64,000 nucleotides of DNA from Coprococcus aceti (GTDB lineage: Bacteria; Bacillota; Clostridia; Lachnospirales; Lachnospiraceae): contig NZ_JAOQJT010000002.1 of the NCBI RefSeq assembly GCF_025567285.1, positions 186,001 to 250,000 on the forward strand, written 5' to 3'. Within the stretch, counting starts at the first letter, position 1. Each line of letters begins with the position of its first letter. The notes under the pieces are model-generated. The model had not been told where the DNA came from and did not search any database. It saw only the letters and a program-made list of their open reading frames with translations. The position numbers and the translations under genes are program-made. Positions 7,966 to 17,128 of the stretch are shown here, piece after piece.

Positions 7966-9372
7966 ATGGCGACAATAAAACGAAAAAAACAAAAGACAAA
8001 GATCGAACTTCCAAAGCTTAAAATGCCGGGCTTTGGAACATTCCTTTTTGCACTCGTATTCATATATATACTCATCAGGGTCGTTGCGTATGTTAATGAT
8101 TCTGATCCGATAATATTCACGGTTGAGCAGAGTACGTACGATACTGATTTCACGGCTACAGGGCTTGCGGTAAGAAGTGAGACTGTCATAACCGCCTCGG
8201 CGACGGGAACACCATGCTACTATATAAGAGATGGCGAGAAGGTATCCAAGGGTGCAAATATATATGCCATTGACAGCTCGGGCTCCATGCAGGCAGCAAT
8301 GAGCGACATGCAGGAGAATGGTTCAGCACTTCTCACGAGCGCAGATTACACAAGTCTGAACAATCAGATAAAGATGTTCAAAAATGGATTTTCGGCATCC
8401 AATTTTGGTAATGTATATAATTTCAAGACAAGCATCGACAACAAGCTTTTAGAGCTCTATGAGGAGCTTGCTCTTGAGCAGGTCAGCAATGGTTCTTCAT
8501 CATTTTCACTTGATGCCCAGAAGGCGCCATTCAGCGGACTTGTCACATACTATCAGGATGGATATGAGAGCGTCGATGTGAAGAATCTGACACCTGAGCT
8601 TTTTGATAAAACTGTGTATACAAAACAGTCACTCAAGTCAGATGGCCAGGTTTCTGCGGGCAGCGCTGTATGTAAGCTTATCAGCGATGAGGAATGGAAT
8701 ATTGCCATATCGCTCAGCAAGGATGAATTTGAGAAGGTTACACAGAATGAATACGCTTCATTTACCATCAATAATTCGAGCAGAAAGATCAGATCGACAT
8801 ACGATAAGATCGAAAAAGATGGTCATTATTATATAGTGGTATCATTCAACAAATATATCGCGCAGTATGTAAATGAAAGATTTCTGGACATCAACTTCAT
8901 GTTCGAGGAATCCAGTGGTCTGAAGATACCGGCTTCATCCGTAATAACAAAGGATGTATATATGATACCTGTGGATTACCTGACAGGAGGCAGTGGTGAT
9001 TCAGATCTGACTCATTTTAATCAGGTAACATATGGCAATTCGGGAAGCACTTCAATAAAACAGATATCACCGATAATATATTTTACCGACAAGAGATTCT
9101 GTTATGTTGATCCGTCAAGTATAGATTCCGATGCGGTACTGCAGAAGAATAATTCCAAGGAGACATTTTCCGTTGCCACAGCCGCCAAGTATACGATGGA
9201 TGGTGTTCTGTGTGTATCAAGAGGAACTGCGGAATTCAGAAGAATAGAGGTTATCGTATCGGGCGATGATTACTCGATCATCAAGCCGGATCTTTCATAT
9301 GGAATATCCAGATATGACAGAATATTACTGGACGGACATTCCATGAAAGAGGGAGAGCTTATATATCAATAG
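7966..9372 (+). CDS. HlyD-like membrane-anchored envelope protein
   Basis: Resembles periplasmic adaptor (HlyD/membrane fusion) proteins. It has a basic N-terminus, one membrane segment around residues 24-42, then a beta-rich region with ATGLAVRSETVI and a SGTP...GEKVSKG-like lipoyl half-motif (here TGTPCYY...GEKVSKG). A helical hairpin of about 100 residues and a second beta region follow. The start at 7966 is chosen for GGGAG at 7954-7958; a longer frame begins at 7903 but has no ribosome site. No ABC transporter or other pump partner is encoded nearby. It precedes yggS-sepF-divIVA, so a role in envelope or division is plausible. The exact function is unknown. Confidence 0.7.
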   Translation: MATIKRKKQKTKIELPKLKMPGFGTFLFALVFIYILIRVVAYVNDSDPIIFTVEQSTYDTDFTATGLAVRSETVITASATGTPCYYIRDGEKVSKGANIYAIDSSGSMQAAMSDMQENGSALLTSADYTSLNNQIKMFKNGFSASNFGNVYNFKTSIDNKLLELYEELALEQVSNGSSSFSLDAQKAPFSGLVTYYQDGYESVDVKNLTPELFDKTVYTKQSLKSDGQVSAGSAVCKLISDEEWNIAISLSKDEFEKVTQNEYASFTINNSSRKIRSTYDKIEKDGHYYIVVSFNKYIAQYVNERFLDINFMFEESSGLKIPASSVITKDVYMIPVDYLTGGSGDSDLTHFNQVTYGNSGSTSIKQISPIIYFTDKRFCYVDPSSIDSDAVLQKNNSKETFSVATAAKYTMDGVLCVSRGTAEFRRIEVIVSGDDYSIIKPDLSYGISRYDRILLDGHSMKEGELIYQ

Positions 9373-9394
9373 TACAGACACAGGAGATGATAAT

Positions 9395-10090
9395 ATGCTT
9401 AAAGAAAATTACGAAAAAGTAAAAGAAAACATAGTCAGGGCATGTGAAAAGGCCGGCAGATCACCGGAGGATGTCACTCTGATCGCCGTTAGCAAGACAA
9501 AGCCTTTGTCAGATATAGAGGAATTGCTCAGTGATACGGATGCCGTTGATTTTGGTGAGAATAAGGTTCAGGAGCTTGTGGACAAATACGAGAATGTCTC
9601 AAGACCTGTAAACTGGCATATGATAGGTCACCTGCAGACGAACAAGGTAAAATACATTGTAGATAAGGTGTGTATGATACACTCCGTTGATTCGTTAAAT
9701 CTTGCCAAAACCATTGAGAAGGAGGCTGCAAAGCATGATGTCACAGTCAATATTCTCATTGAGGTAAATGTTGCACAGGAAGAAACAAAATTTGGACTGT
9801 CATGCGACGAGGTACTTCCGCTTATCCAGGAGATAAAAGATTTCCCTCATATCAGGGTTAAGGGTCTTATGACTATCGCTCCATTTGTGGATGATCCCGA
9901 GGACAACAGGGTCTATTTCCGCAAATTGAAAGATTTATCACTTGACATACAATCTAAAAGCATTGATAATATCGATATGAGCGTCTTGTCGATGGGTATG
10001 ACAAACGACTATGAAGTTGCAGTTGAAGAAGGTGCAACGTTGGTTAGAGTTGGCACGGGAATATTCGGTGCCAGAAATTATAATATTTAA
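9395..10090 (+). CDS. yggS: YggS/YlmE family pyridoxal phosphate-binding protein
   Basis: Single-domain fold III PLP protein of the PLPBP family, which helps keep pyridoxal phosphate and amino acid pools in balance and has no established catalytic reaction. The lysine that binds PLP lies in AVSKTK near residue 35. DFGENKVQE, WHMIGHLQTNK, GLMTIAPF and SMGMTNDYEVA are all present. At 231 residues the length is typical. It starts 22 bases after the HlyD-like gene and lies 12 bases before sepF, as in the Firmicutes ylm cluster. Confidence 0.95.
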   Translation: MLKENYEKVKENIVRACEKAGRSPEDVTLIAVSKTKPLSDIEELLSDTDAVDFGENKVQELVDKYENVSRPVNWHMIGHLQTNKVKYIVDKVCMIHSVDSLNLAKTIEKEAAKHDVTVNILIEVNVAQEETKFGLSCDEVLPLIQEIKDFPHIRVKGLMTIAPFVDDPEDNRVYFRKLKDLSLDIQSKSIDNIDMSVLSMGMTNDYEVAVEEGATLVRVGTGIFGARNYNI

Positions 10091-10102
10091 AGGAGAACAA
10101 TC

Positions 10103-10756
10103 ATGGCAAAGGGAAATACAAAGAAAAGTTTTCTTGATTATTTCAAATTAAGTGATTCAAGCGACGATGACTTTGATGATGATTTGTTTGATGAAGATGA
10201 AGATGACTATGAAGATGAAGACGATATGGACGATCGCTTAGACGATGAGTACGATGATGAGGATGATTACGATGCGCCTCAGACAGAGTCCAGAGTGAAG
10301 GCTTCACCGCTCAAGTCCTTTAATAAGTACAAAGGTTCTGCATCATCTGACAATGGATCGGCCAGATCAAAAGCTGCAAGATCTTCTCATGGTCAGCAGT
10401 CAGGAGCAGGTAATGGAAAGCTCGTATCGATCAACAGCAGATCCAGAGCAATGGATGACAGTGAAGTATTTGTTATCAAGCCGGACGAGTTTGACGATGC
10501 GCAGATGATAATCGATCATCTCAATCGAGGACAGATAATCGTAATAAACATGGAGGATCTTGATCTTCCAACTGCACAGAGAATAGCGGATTTCATTGGA
10601 GGAGCAAGTTATGCTGTGGATGGTCTGTTTCAGGCTATTTCGGGCAACATATTCCTTGCCACACCTAATGGAACCTACGTATCTGGTGATTTAAGGGAGG
10701 AATTGGCTGGAGGATCTCTTCAGGGGGAAACTCTTTCAAGTAAGGCAACTTACTAA
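10103..10756 (+). CDS. sepF: Cell division protein SepF
   Basis: FtsZ-binding membrane anchor and bundling protein of the early divisome. The C-terminal half (about 125-205) is the SepF domain, with EVFVIKPDEFDDAQMI, INMEDLD and RIADFIGGASYAVDG. The N-terminus keeps the short membrane-binding start typical of SepF (KKSFLDYF). The linker between the two (about residues 17-60) is extremely rich in aspartate and glutamate, more than usual, making the protein 217 residues long. AAAGGAG precedes the ATG. It lies 25 bases before divIVA. Confidence 0.95.
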   Translation: MAKGNTKKSFLDYFKLSDSSDDDFDDDLFDEDEDDYEDEDDMDDRLDDEYDDEDDYDAPQTESRVKASPLKSFNKYKGSASSDNGSARSKAARSSHGQQSGAGNGKLVSINSRSRAMDDSEVFVIKPDEFDDAQMIIDHLNRGQIIVINMEDLDLPTAQRIADFIGGASYAVDGLFQAISGNIFLATPNGTYVSGDLREELAGGSLQGETLSSKATY

Positions 10757-10781
10757 TATATGTTTTTACGGGGGATTACAT

Positions 10782-11498
10782 ATGCTTACACCAGTTGATT
10801 TACAACAGAAGAAGTTCACGCATGGAATGGGATATGCGCGAAAAGATGTAGATGCATTTTTTGACATAGTTGTGCTCAGCTACACAGAACTGTATAAGTC
10901 CAATGCAGATCTTACCAATCAGGTGAAAACTCTGACTGACAGTTTAGTACATTACAGAACAACCGAGTCAAAGCTTCAGAAATCTCTCATGCTAGCAGAG
11001 AAGAATGCTGAGGAGTCTACAAAGAACGCCACTGATAAGGCGAGACTGATAGAGAATGATGCCAAGATCAAGGCTAATAATATAGTGCAGGAGGCCAGGG
11101 AGGAGCTTGAGCGCATAGAGGGAAGTATTGATGGAATAAAACAGCAGTACAAGGACTATGTATGTGCATTCAAGGCTCTGATGGAAGCCCATATGAATTA
11201 CCTTGCCCAGAATCCTATCAATGAGGAGATGGGGCTTAATTTCGACGATGTATTAAGCGAGGGCAGTTCAAATGCTTCTTATTCACAGTCGACACAGAGC
11301 GCAGCCATGAATTCGTTTATGAACTCCTATGACGGCGATCCACAGGGCCGCGAGGAATCAACTCTCGGATCAGGAGGCGGCTCAGCCATGGGTGATTCAA
11401 CACTTGGCGGTGCCGGTGGCGGAAGTGTTACAAGTGATTCGTCTGTATACACAAAGAATCTTGGCGGTAAGTCATTTGTTAATCCATTTGGAAACTAA
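10782..11498 (+). CDS. divIVA: DivIVA domain protein
   Basis: Coiled-coil scaffold of the DivIVA/GpsB family that recognises curved membranes at septum and poles. The N-terminal lipid-binding domain is clear: LTPVDLQQKKFTHGMGY, then RKDVDAFFD. Two coiled-coil stretches follow (about 37-60 and 65-125). The last 70 residues are a low-complexity tail rich in serine and glycine, ending in a FVNPFGN motif, which may be a partner-binding tip. GGGGG lies upstream of the ATG. A second DivIVA-domain protein is encoded at 59182-59844. Confidence 0.9.
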   Translation: MLTPVDLQQKKFTHGMGYARKDVDAFFDIVVLSYTELYKSNADLTNQVKTLTDSLVHYRTTESKLQKSLMLAEKNAEESTKNATDKARLIENDAKIKANNIVQEAREELERIEGSIDGIKQQYKDYVCAFKALMEAHMNYLAQNPINEEMGLNFDDVLSEGSSNASYSQSTQSAAMNSFMNSYDGDPQGREESTLGSGGGSAMGDSTLGGAGGGSVTSDSSVYTKNLGGKSFVNPFGN

Positions 11499-11530
11499 CA
11501 ATATATTTTATACTAATGGAGAATGTTTAT

Positions 11531-12616
11531 ATGTGTAATGCACTCACAGTTCATCTGAATGATGAACCAATCTATGACATTTTCTTTGCAAACGATTTTA
11601 ATTCCCTGCCTGAGCTTTTAGCCGGACAGGGAATTGCTGATAGAAGGGTATGTATCGTTACAGAGAGTAATGTTGCGCCTCTTTATCTCGATGAGATCAG
11701 GAATCAGCTTGATGGAAAATGCAAAGAATTGATATCTATTATATTTGAGGCCGGTGAGTCTCAGAAGAATCTTGATACAGTAAAGATGATCTACGAGAAG
11801 CTTATTCTTGCAAAGTTTGACAGAAAAGATCTTCTGGTGGCTCTTGGAGGCGGCGTGACGGGCGATATAACCGGATTTACTGCTGCAACGTATCTCAGAG
11901 GCATAGACTTTGTACAGATACCTACAAGTCTTCTGGCACAGGTGGACAGCAGTATTGGTGGAAAGACAGGCGTTGACTTTGATTCATATAAGAACATGGT
12001 CGGAGCCTTTCACATGCCAAAGCTTGTGTATATCAATGTGTCAACACTCACCACGTTATCCGATGAGCAGTTTATTTCGGGAATGGGTGAGATCATAAAA
12101 CATGGACTCATAAAGGATTCTGCATATTTTGACTGGCTTATAGAAAACCACGACAGAATACTTGCAAGGGATAAGGATGTCCTGATGGAGATGATCAGGG
12201 TGAGCTGCAACATCAAGAGAGTTGTTGTGGAGAACGATCCTACGGAGAAGGGCGACAGAGCTCTGCTCAATTTTGGACATACTCTTGGACATGCCATAGA
12301 GAGATACCTCGACCTTAAGCTGAGTCATGGGGCATGTGTCGGCATCGGATGCTGCCTTGCGTCTGTTATCTCATACAATAGGGGTGACATCACAGAGGAC
12401 GAGCTTCATAAGATTATACATGCATTTGATATGTTTGGTTTCCCTACTCTCAAGGACTACCCTGTCGATGCAGATGCTGTCATAGAGTACACTAAGAACG
12501 ATAAGAAGATGGTTGGGGACAAGATAAAATTTATCCTTCTTCACACTATTGGCGATGCATATATCAATACCAATGTCGTTCCTGATGATATGAAAAAGGC
12601 ATTTGAGTGGCATTGA
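11531..12616 (+). CDS. aroB: 3-dehydroquinate synthase
   Basis: Second step of the shikimate pathway: NAD-dependent cyclisation of DAHP to 3-dehydroquinate, using a divalent metal. Visible motifs are ALGGGVTGDITGF, the QIPTSLLAQVDSSIGGKTG region, and the metal ligands in MGEIIKHGLI and LNFGHTLGHAIE. The start at 11531 is preferred because GGAG at 11518-11521 sits 9 bases ahead; the ATG at 11516 overlaps that site. The product is 361 residues. DAHP synthase, which supplies its substrate, is encoded at 57699-58727. Co-transcription with divIVA is likely (32 bases apart). Confidence 0.96.
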   Translation: MCNALTVHLNDEPIYDIFFANDFNSLPELLAGQGIADRRVCIVTESNVAPLYLDEIRNQLDGKCKELISIIFEAGESQKNLDTVKMIYEKLILAKFDRKDLLVALGGGVTGDITGFTAATYLRGIDFVQIPTSLLAQVDSSIGGKTGVDFDSYKNMVGAFHMPKLVYINVSTLTTLSDEQFISGMGEIIKHGLIKDSAYFDWLIENHDRILARDKDVLMEMIRVSCNIKRVVVENDPTEKGDRALLNFGHTLGHAIERYLDLKLSHGACVGIGCCLASVISYNRGDITEDELHKIIHAFDMFGFPTLKDYPVDADAVIEYTKNDKKMVGDKIKFILLHTIGDAYINTNVVPDDMKKAFEWH

Positions 12617-12639
12617 TGTTCAAAGGAGGAACGGATATT

Positions 12640-13158
12640 ATGAAAAAGAGAATACCGATGGCTATACTTGCCATTATTATTCTTACAGCTTTAGATCAAC
12701 TGGTGAAACATCTCATATCAACCAACTTTCAGGTTGGACAGACAAGGAAAATAATCGATGGAGTTTTCCAGCTCAACTATGTTCAGAACAGAGGTGCGGC
12801 CTGGGGAAGTTTCTCAGGTAAGATCGTTTTCCTGCTTGCGATAACATTTGTGATCCTGCTTGCGGCTATATATGTATACATCAGGCTTGCAGGCAATCAG
12901 GAAAAGAAATATACACCGCTCAGGATATCACTGGTATTTCTCATATCGGGAGCTGTCGGCAATATGATCGACAGAGTTGCCCGTGGATATGTGGTTGACA
13001 TGTTTGACTTCTGCCTTATTAACTTCCCGGTATTCAATGTCGCAGATATATTTGTCACATGCAGTTTTATTGTTATAGTTATTCTGGTGCTGTTCAAGTA
13101 TAAGGATGATGAGCTCTCAGAGATCATACACCAAAAACAGACAGATGGACAGGAATAG
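12640..13158 (+). CDS. lspA: Lipoprotein signal peptidase (signal peptidase II)
   Basis: Membrane aspartyl peptidase that removes the signal peptide from prolipoproteins; the lipoprotein carboxypeptidase at 6383 is a likely substrate. It has four hydrophobic segments, NRGAAWG after the first loop, and the two catalytic aspartates in GNMIDR and FNVADIF. The start at 12640 is supported by AAAGGAGG at 12622-12629; the frame is open further upstream but has no other site. The product is 172 residues. It lies just after aroB and three bases before the pseudouridine synthase gene, as in other Firmicutes where lspA and rluD are paired. Confidence 0.96.
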   Translation: MKKRIPMAILAIIILTALDQLVKHLISTNFQVGQTRKIIDGVFQLNYVQNRGAAWGSFSGKIVFLLAITFVILLAAIYVYIRLAGNQEKKYTPLRISLVFLISGAVGNMIDRVARGYVVDMFDFCLINFPVFNVADIFVTCSFIVIVILVLFKYKDDELSEIIHQKQTDGQE

Positions 13159-13161
13159 TAT

Positions 13162-14085
13162 ATGGAAGAATATAACATCGAAGCAAGCGGCGACTGGGCA
13201 GGGAAAAGAATAGACAAGGTTCTCAGCGGGTATTTCAGCGATTATTCGAGATCTTTCATAAAGAAGTTATTTGATGACGGATATATTCAGGTCAACGGTA
13301 AGGCTTCAAAGCCGAGCTACAGTGTACGTACCGGAGATATTTTTGATATATCTGTGCCGGATCCGGTCAGCATTGACATTGAGCCTGAGAATATACCGCT
13401 CGACATCATATATGAGGATGATGACGTGATACTTGTGAATAAACCAAAGGGAATGGTGGTCCATCCGGCACCGGGACACTACAGTGGGACTCTGGTTAAC
13501 GGACTGATGTACCATTTTAAGGATTCCCTTTCCGGTATAAATGGAGAATTCAGGCCGGGAATCGTTCACAGGATAGATATGGATACAACAGGTGTACTTG
13601 TGGTGTGTAAGAACGATAATGCCCATAGATCATTGTCTGAGCAGCTTCACGAGCATAGTATAACCAGAAAGTATTATGCCATAGTCCATGGAAATATCGC
13701 ACAGGATGATGGTACTGTGGATGCGCCGATCGGAAGAAGTCCTAAGGATCGGAAGAAGATGGCGATCAATACCAGAAATGGCAGACATGCCGTCACACAT
13801 TACAGGGTTCTGGAGCGTTTTGGAGGAAAGTATACCTTTATTGAGTGTCAGCTTGAGACCGGCAGGACACATCAGATCCGAGTTCATATGGCATCCATTG
13901 GACATCCCATACTTGGGGATGAAGTTTATGGACCGAAGAAATGTCCGTTTAAGCTGCAGGGACAGACGCTGCATGCTGGTATTCTCGGTTTTGAACATCC
14001 CTCAACCGGGGAATACGTTGAGTTCAAGGCTGATCTGCCGGAATATTTTGAAGATCTTATAAAGAAGTTAAAACTGTTAAATTAA
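13162..14085 (+). CDS. RluD-family 23S rRNA pseudouridine synthase
   Basis: Converts uridines in large-subunit rRNA to pseudouridine. An N-terminal S4 RNA-binding domain (about 14-75, with GKRIDKVLS and YIQVNGK) is followed by the RluA/RluD catalytic domain. The catalytic aspartate lies in HRIDMDTTG near residue 138. RKYYAIVHG, GRTHQIRVH and ILGDEVYG are present. At 307 residues the length is typical. The exact uridines modified cannot be read from sequence. It ends the first plus-strand block, before a strong terminator. Confidence 0.94.
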   Translation: MEEYNIEASGDWAGKRIDKVLSGYFSDYSRSFIKKLFDDGYIQVNGKASKPSYSVRTGDIFDISVPDPVSIDIEPENIPLDIIYEDDDVILVNKPKGMVVHPAPGHYSGTLVNGLMYHFKDSLSGINGEFRPGIVHRIDMDTTGVLVVCKNDNAHRSLSEQLHEHSITRKYYAIVHGNIAQDDGTVDAPIGRSPKDRKKMAINTRNGRHAVTHYRVLERFGGKYTFIECQLETGRTHQIRVHMASIGHPILGDEVYGPKKCPFKLQGQTLHAGILGFEHPSTGEYVEFKADLPEYFEDLIKKLKLLN

Positions 14086-14102
14086 TATAATGTAACAAAC
14101 GA

Positions 14103-14148
14103 GTATAGACAATTGTCACAAATTACGTGCAATTGTCTATACTTTTTT
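14103..14148 (+). terminator. Rho-independent terminator
   Basis: A perfect 13-base inverted repeat (14103-14115 with 14130-14142) is followed by six T residues. It ends the transcript that carries aroB, lspA and the pseudouridine synthase gene. Confidence 0.9.
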
Positions 14149-14149
14149 A

Positions 14150-14178
14150 TTTACAGTTTATTGTATAAATGTTATAAT
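14150..14178 (+). promoter_or_regulatory. Sigma-A type promoter for the kinase-like gene
   Basis: TTTACA at 14150-14155, 17-base spacer, TATAAT at 14173-14178. It abuts the terminator of the preceding operon and leads into the gene at 14269. Confidence 0.75.
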
Positions 14179-14268
14179 AACCCATATAGGAATTTAAGTA
14201 TTTTGTACATAAGTAATATATTTTGATATTTTTTACATGGAGAATACGAGAAGATGGGAGTGGTTACT

Positions 14269-14883
14269 ATGGCAGAGAAGAAGATTATTACTATAGGTAG
14301 ACAGTTCGGAAGTGGAGGCAAGCAGATCGGAGAAGCTCTTGCAGAAAAGATGAACATACCATTTTACGACAAGGAGTTACTTAAAGAGGCAGCAAAGAAC
14401 AGTGGAATATGTGAAGAGATTTTTGACAGCTTTGACGAAAAGCCTACGAATAGCTTTCTTTACTCACTGGTGATGGATCCATATTCACTGGGATTTGGCA
14501 ATTCAACAGAGCTTCCTCTCAACCACAAAGTTTTCCTTGCGGCATTTGACACCATCAAGAATCTTGCAGAGAAAGATGGTTCATGTGTATTTGTCGGCAG
14601 ATGTGCTGATTACGCACTCAGGGATCTGGACAACGTGGTGAATATATTCCTGTATGCAGACATGGATGACAGAACAGCCAGAATCGCCAAGAAGTACAAC
14701 ATAAGTGAATCGAAGGCCAAGGATATGATCAAGAAGGAAGACAAGGCCAGAGCTTCATATTACAACTATTATACATCCAAGAGATGGGGCGAGATGAAGG
14801 GATACGACATATGTATCAATACTTCGAAGTACGGCATAGATAAGACGATAGATCTGTTATATGACATTGTAAATAATTATTGA
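14269..14883 (+). CDS. Cytidylate kinase-like family protein
   Basis: Resembles nucleoside monophosphate kinases of the cytidylate kinase-like family common in Clostridia. The P-loop GRQFGSGGKQIG lies near the start. FVGRCADYALRD and a lid-like segment with RTARIAKKYNIS and KKEDKARASYYNYYT follow. The start at 14269 has GGGAG at 14256-14260; an ATG at 14254 is possible too. Product about 204 residues. A separate true Cmk is probably elsewhere in the genome, so the substrate is uncertain. The gene stands alone, with its own promoter, between two terminators. Confidence 0.8.
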   Translation: MAEKKIITIGRQFGSGGKQIGEALAEKMNIPFYDKELLKEAAKNSGICEEIFDSFDEKPTNSFLYSLVMDPYSLGFGNSTELPLNHKVFLAAFDTIKNLAEKDGSCVFVGRCADYALRDLDNVVNIFLYADMDDRTARIAKKYNISESKAKDMIKKEDKARASYYNYYTSKRWGEMKGYDICINTSKYGIDKTIDLLYDIVNNY

Positions 14884-14954
14884 TCTCAGTCATGATTATT
14901 ATTGAAAATTGTAATATATCATCATAATAATGTTATTATAAAATCTTGTATATA

Positions 14955-14998
14955 AAAAATGACAGTAGGTTGTTTGTTAAACGCTTACTGTCATTTTT
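14955..14998. terminator. Bidirectional terminator between convergent genes
   Basis: A perfect 13-base inverted repeat (14955-14967 with 14986-14998) carries A5 on the left arm and T5 on the right. It can therefore end transcripts from both the kinase-like gene and the convergent TtcA-like gene. Confidence 0.88.
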
Positions 14999-15040
14999 GT
15001 TTTGTGATTGGATTTATTTTTTATATCCATAAGCTATTAA

Positions 15041-15760
15041 TCAGTGCCTTGACCATCCGTCTATTCCGGCACCCTCGATGGAGGAAAATATACGATCTTT
15101 TACATCAGGCACGCGTACTTTGAGTTCGTCTATAATGTCTTTGCTTTCCTGACGCTTTGTGACGCCGTCAGCGGGACAAGGGCTCTTGCAGACTGGAAGA
15201 TCGTTGGCGCGTGCAAATGCTCTTATTTCGCCTTCCAGGGCGTATATAAGAGGTCTTATGAGTGTGACACCTGATTTCTCCAGATGAGTGACAGGAGAGA
15301 AGGTGTGAATGCGCCCCTCATACAGCATGGACATCAGGAAGCTGTCTACAACGTCATCCTTGTGATGGGCATATGCGATCTTGTTGCAGCCAAGTTCTGC
15401 AGCACAATCATTTAAGGCTCCTTTACGCATACGGCTGCAGAGTGAACATGGATTAGGTTCCTTCCTGTAATCGAAAACGATCTCGCCTATATGAGTTTTG
15501 CAAACCGTATAATTGACTCCAAGTGACTCGCAATATTCCTTAAGTCTGGACGTGTCAAAATCCTTAAATCCAAGATCTACGGTTATAGCTTCAATTTCAA
15601 ATGGTATGGGATAAAACTTTTTCAGTTTGGACATTGCATATAAAAGTGTCAGACTGTCTTTGCCTCCGGATATTCCTATGGCTATCTTGTCACCGGGACT
15701 GATCATATCGTAATCAGTTATAGCTCGTCTTGTATATGATAAAAGCTTTTGTGATTTCAT
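15041..15760 (-). CDS. TtcA-like PP-loop tRNA thiolation protein
   Basis: ATP-pyrophosphatase of the TtcA/TtuA type; relatives insert sulfur into tRNA bases using an iron-sulfur cluster. The PP-loop motif SGGKDS lies near residue 31. Cysteines expected for the cluster are in NPCSLCSR (near 104-107) and SPCPADG (near 196). AYAHHKDDVVDSF matches the family. The length of 239 residues is near the short Firmicutes forms. It could be a 2-thiocytidine synthetase (position 32) or a close paralogue; sequence alone does not settle which. It lies 30 bases downstream of the recombinase gene on the same strand. Confidence 0.82.
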   Translation of the reverse strand: MKSQKLLSYTRRAITDYDMISPGDKIAIGISGGKDSLTLLYAMSKLKKFYPIPFEIEAITVDLGFKDFDTSRLKEYCESLGVNYTVCKTHIGEIVFDYRKEPNPCSLCSRMRKGALNDCAAELGCNKIAYAHHKDDVVDSFLMSMLYEGRIHTFSPVTHLEKSGVTLIRPLIYALEGEIRAFARANDLPVCKSPCPADGVTKRQESKDIIDELKVRVPDVKDRIFSSIEGAGIDGWSRH

Positions 15761-15790
15761 AAAAATACTCCTTAAGTTAACATAATATTA

Positions 15791-16855
15791 TTATGGTTTA
15801 ATTGTGCGTTTTTCACGAAGCTGTACTTCGTTCCTGAAACGACGTTTTCTGTCCTCATCCATATCAGTGTAGTGTTTTCTTGTTGTATTTACATCCGAGT
15901 GGCCTAATACGTCCGCCACCAGGTATATGTCGTCTGTAGCCCTATAAAGCTCAGTGCCAAACGTACTCCTGAGTTTGTGAGGTGTTATATGCTTTAAAGG
16001 AACGGAGGTAAGAGAGTATTTTTTTACAATATTCTCAACTGATCTGACAGATATTCTTTTTAATTGACCGGACAGAAATAACGCATCCTCATGGCCTTTT
16101 TCCGGTATCAGTTTTTTCCTTTCATCAAGATATTCAAGCAAAGCTTCACTTGCCTCATCACTGAAGTATACGTATGCCTCCTTGCCACCTTTTCGAACGA
16201 TCTTAATCCGCATATTATCGAAATCAACGTCACGTATATCAATTCCAACGCATTCGGATACACGCATGCCGGTGCTGAGCATAAGTGATAAAAGCGCCAG
16301 GTCACGGACTTTATTTTTCTCATGATATTTTTTCTGGCGTTCAGTCAGGCCGCTGCCATACTCAACATTATCAAGAAAATCTGCAACCTCGTTTGGCTCC
16401 ATTCGTATAATTTTCTTATCGTGTATCTTTGGCATGTCGACCTTTTCTGCAGCGTTTGAGCTTATACGGTCGTTTTTATACAGGTATGCAAAAAATACCC
16501 GGAGTGCAGATAATTTGCGTTTTAACGCCTGTTCACCGTTGGTGTATGTACGTCCGTTTTTAGTGTAAAGCTTCATGGCATGCAGGAACTCCTCGATGTC
16601 CTCGGCCTCAAGTCTGCTGAGATCCTCAGTAGTAATATCAAGTGGAGTTTTATCACGAAAGAATGGGTTATTTTCACATAAATACTCGTAGAATGTTTTT
16701 ATATCCCTGGCGTAACCAAGGCGTGTTCTTGTGGATGTAGTATTCTCAATTCCACGAAAAGCGATCGTTGCGTATTGTGGTAACTCGGAAAGAATATCTC
16801 TGAGCAATAATATATTATTCTCATCGACCTGTTTGTTGTATGGCTTGGCTGGCAT
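15791..16855 (-). CDS. Tyrosine recombinase, XerC/XerD type
   Basis: Site-specific recombinase with an N-terminal SAM-like core-binding domain (about 25-150) and a C-terminal catalytic domain. The active-site set is complete: Arg in STGMRVSE, Lys in RKGGKEAYVYF, HKLR, LGHSD and the nucleophile Tyr in RKHYTD. The 354 residues include a slightly long N-terminus relative to XerC/D (about 300). No terminal repeats, excisionase or cargo genes are seen around it, so it is more likely a chromosomal Xer-type enzyme than the integrase of an element. An AGGAGG lies upstream of the ATG, and TATAAT occurs on this strand at 16921-16926. Confidence 0.9.
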   Translation of the reverse strand: MPAKPYNKQVDENNILLLRDILSELPQYATIAFRGIENTTSTRTRLGYARDIKTFYEYLCENNPFFRDKTPLDITTEDLSRLEAEDIEEFLHAMKLYTKNGRTYTNGEQALKRKLSALRVFFAYLYKNDRISSNAAEKVDMPKIHDKKIIRMEPNEVADFLDNVEYGSGLTERQKKYHEKNKVRDLALLSLMLSTGMRVSECVGIDIRDVDFDNMRIKIVRKGGKEAYVYFSDEASEALLEYLDERKKLIPEKGHEDALFLSGQLKRISVRSVENIVKKYSLTSVPLKHITPHKLRSTFGTELYRATDDIYLVADVLGHSDVNTTRKHYTDMDEDRKRRFRNEVQLREKRTIKP

Positions 16856-17061
16856 CGTTATATTTGAAACCTCCTGATATATGTTAATTTGTGGGCATAT
16901 TCATGTATATGACTAAATGGATTATAACATAATCTAATAAAATATGCTATATTTTTTCGTAAAACCTGAGTTTAGCGAATAGAAATATATAGACTAAAAT
17001 ACATTCCAACTGCACTGCTTTCACTGATTCTTACGACTCTCTAAGCAAAAATCTAAACAGA

Positions 17062-17105
17062 AAACGCATATAGAATCTATCATTTAATAGAATCTATATG
17101 CGTTT
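17062..17105 (-). terminator. Terminator of the YneA-like gene
   Basis: A 19-base stem with a single mismatch (17062-17080 with 17087-17105) is followed on the minus strand by TTTT. It lies just downstream of the LysM protein gene. The rest of the 16856-17128 gap holds only the recombinase promoter area and AT-rich sequence. Confidence 0.8.
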
Positions 17106-17128
17106 ATCAAGAACATCTAATTCCTTGT

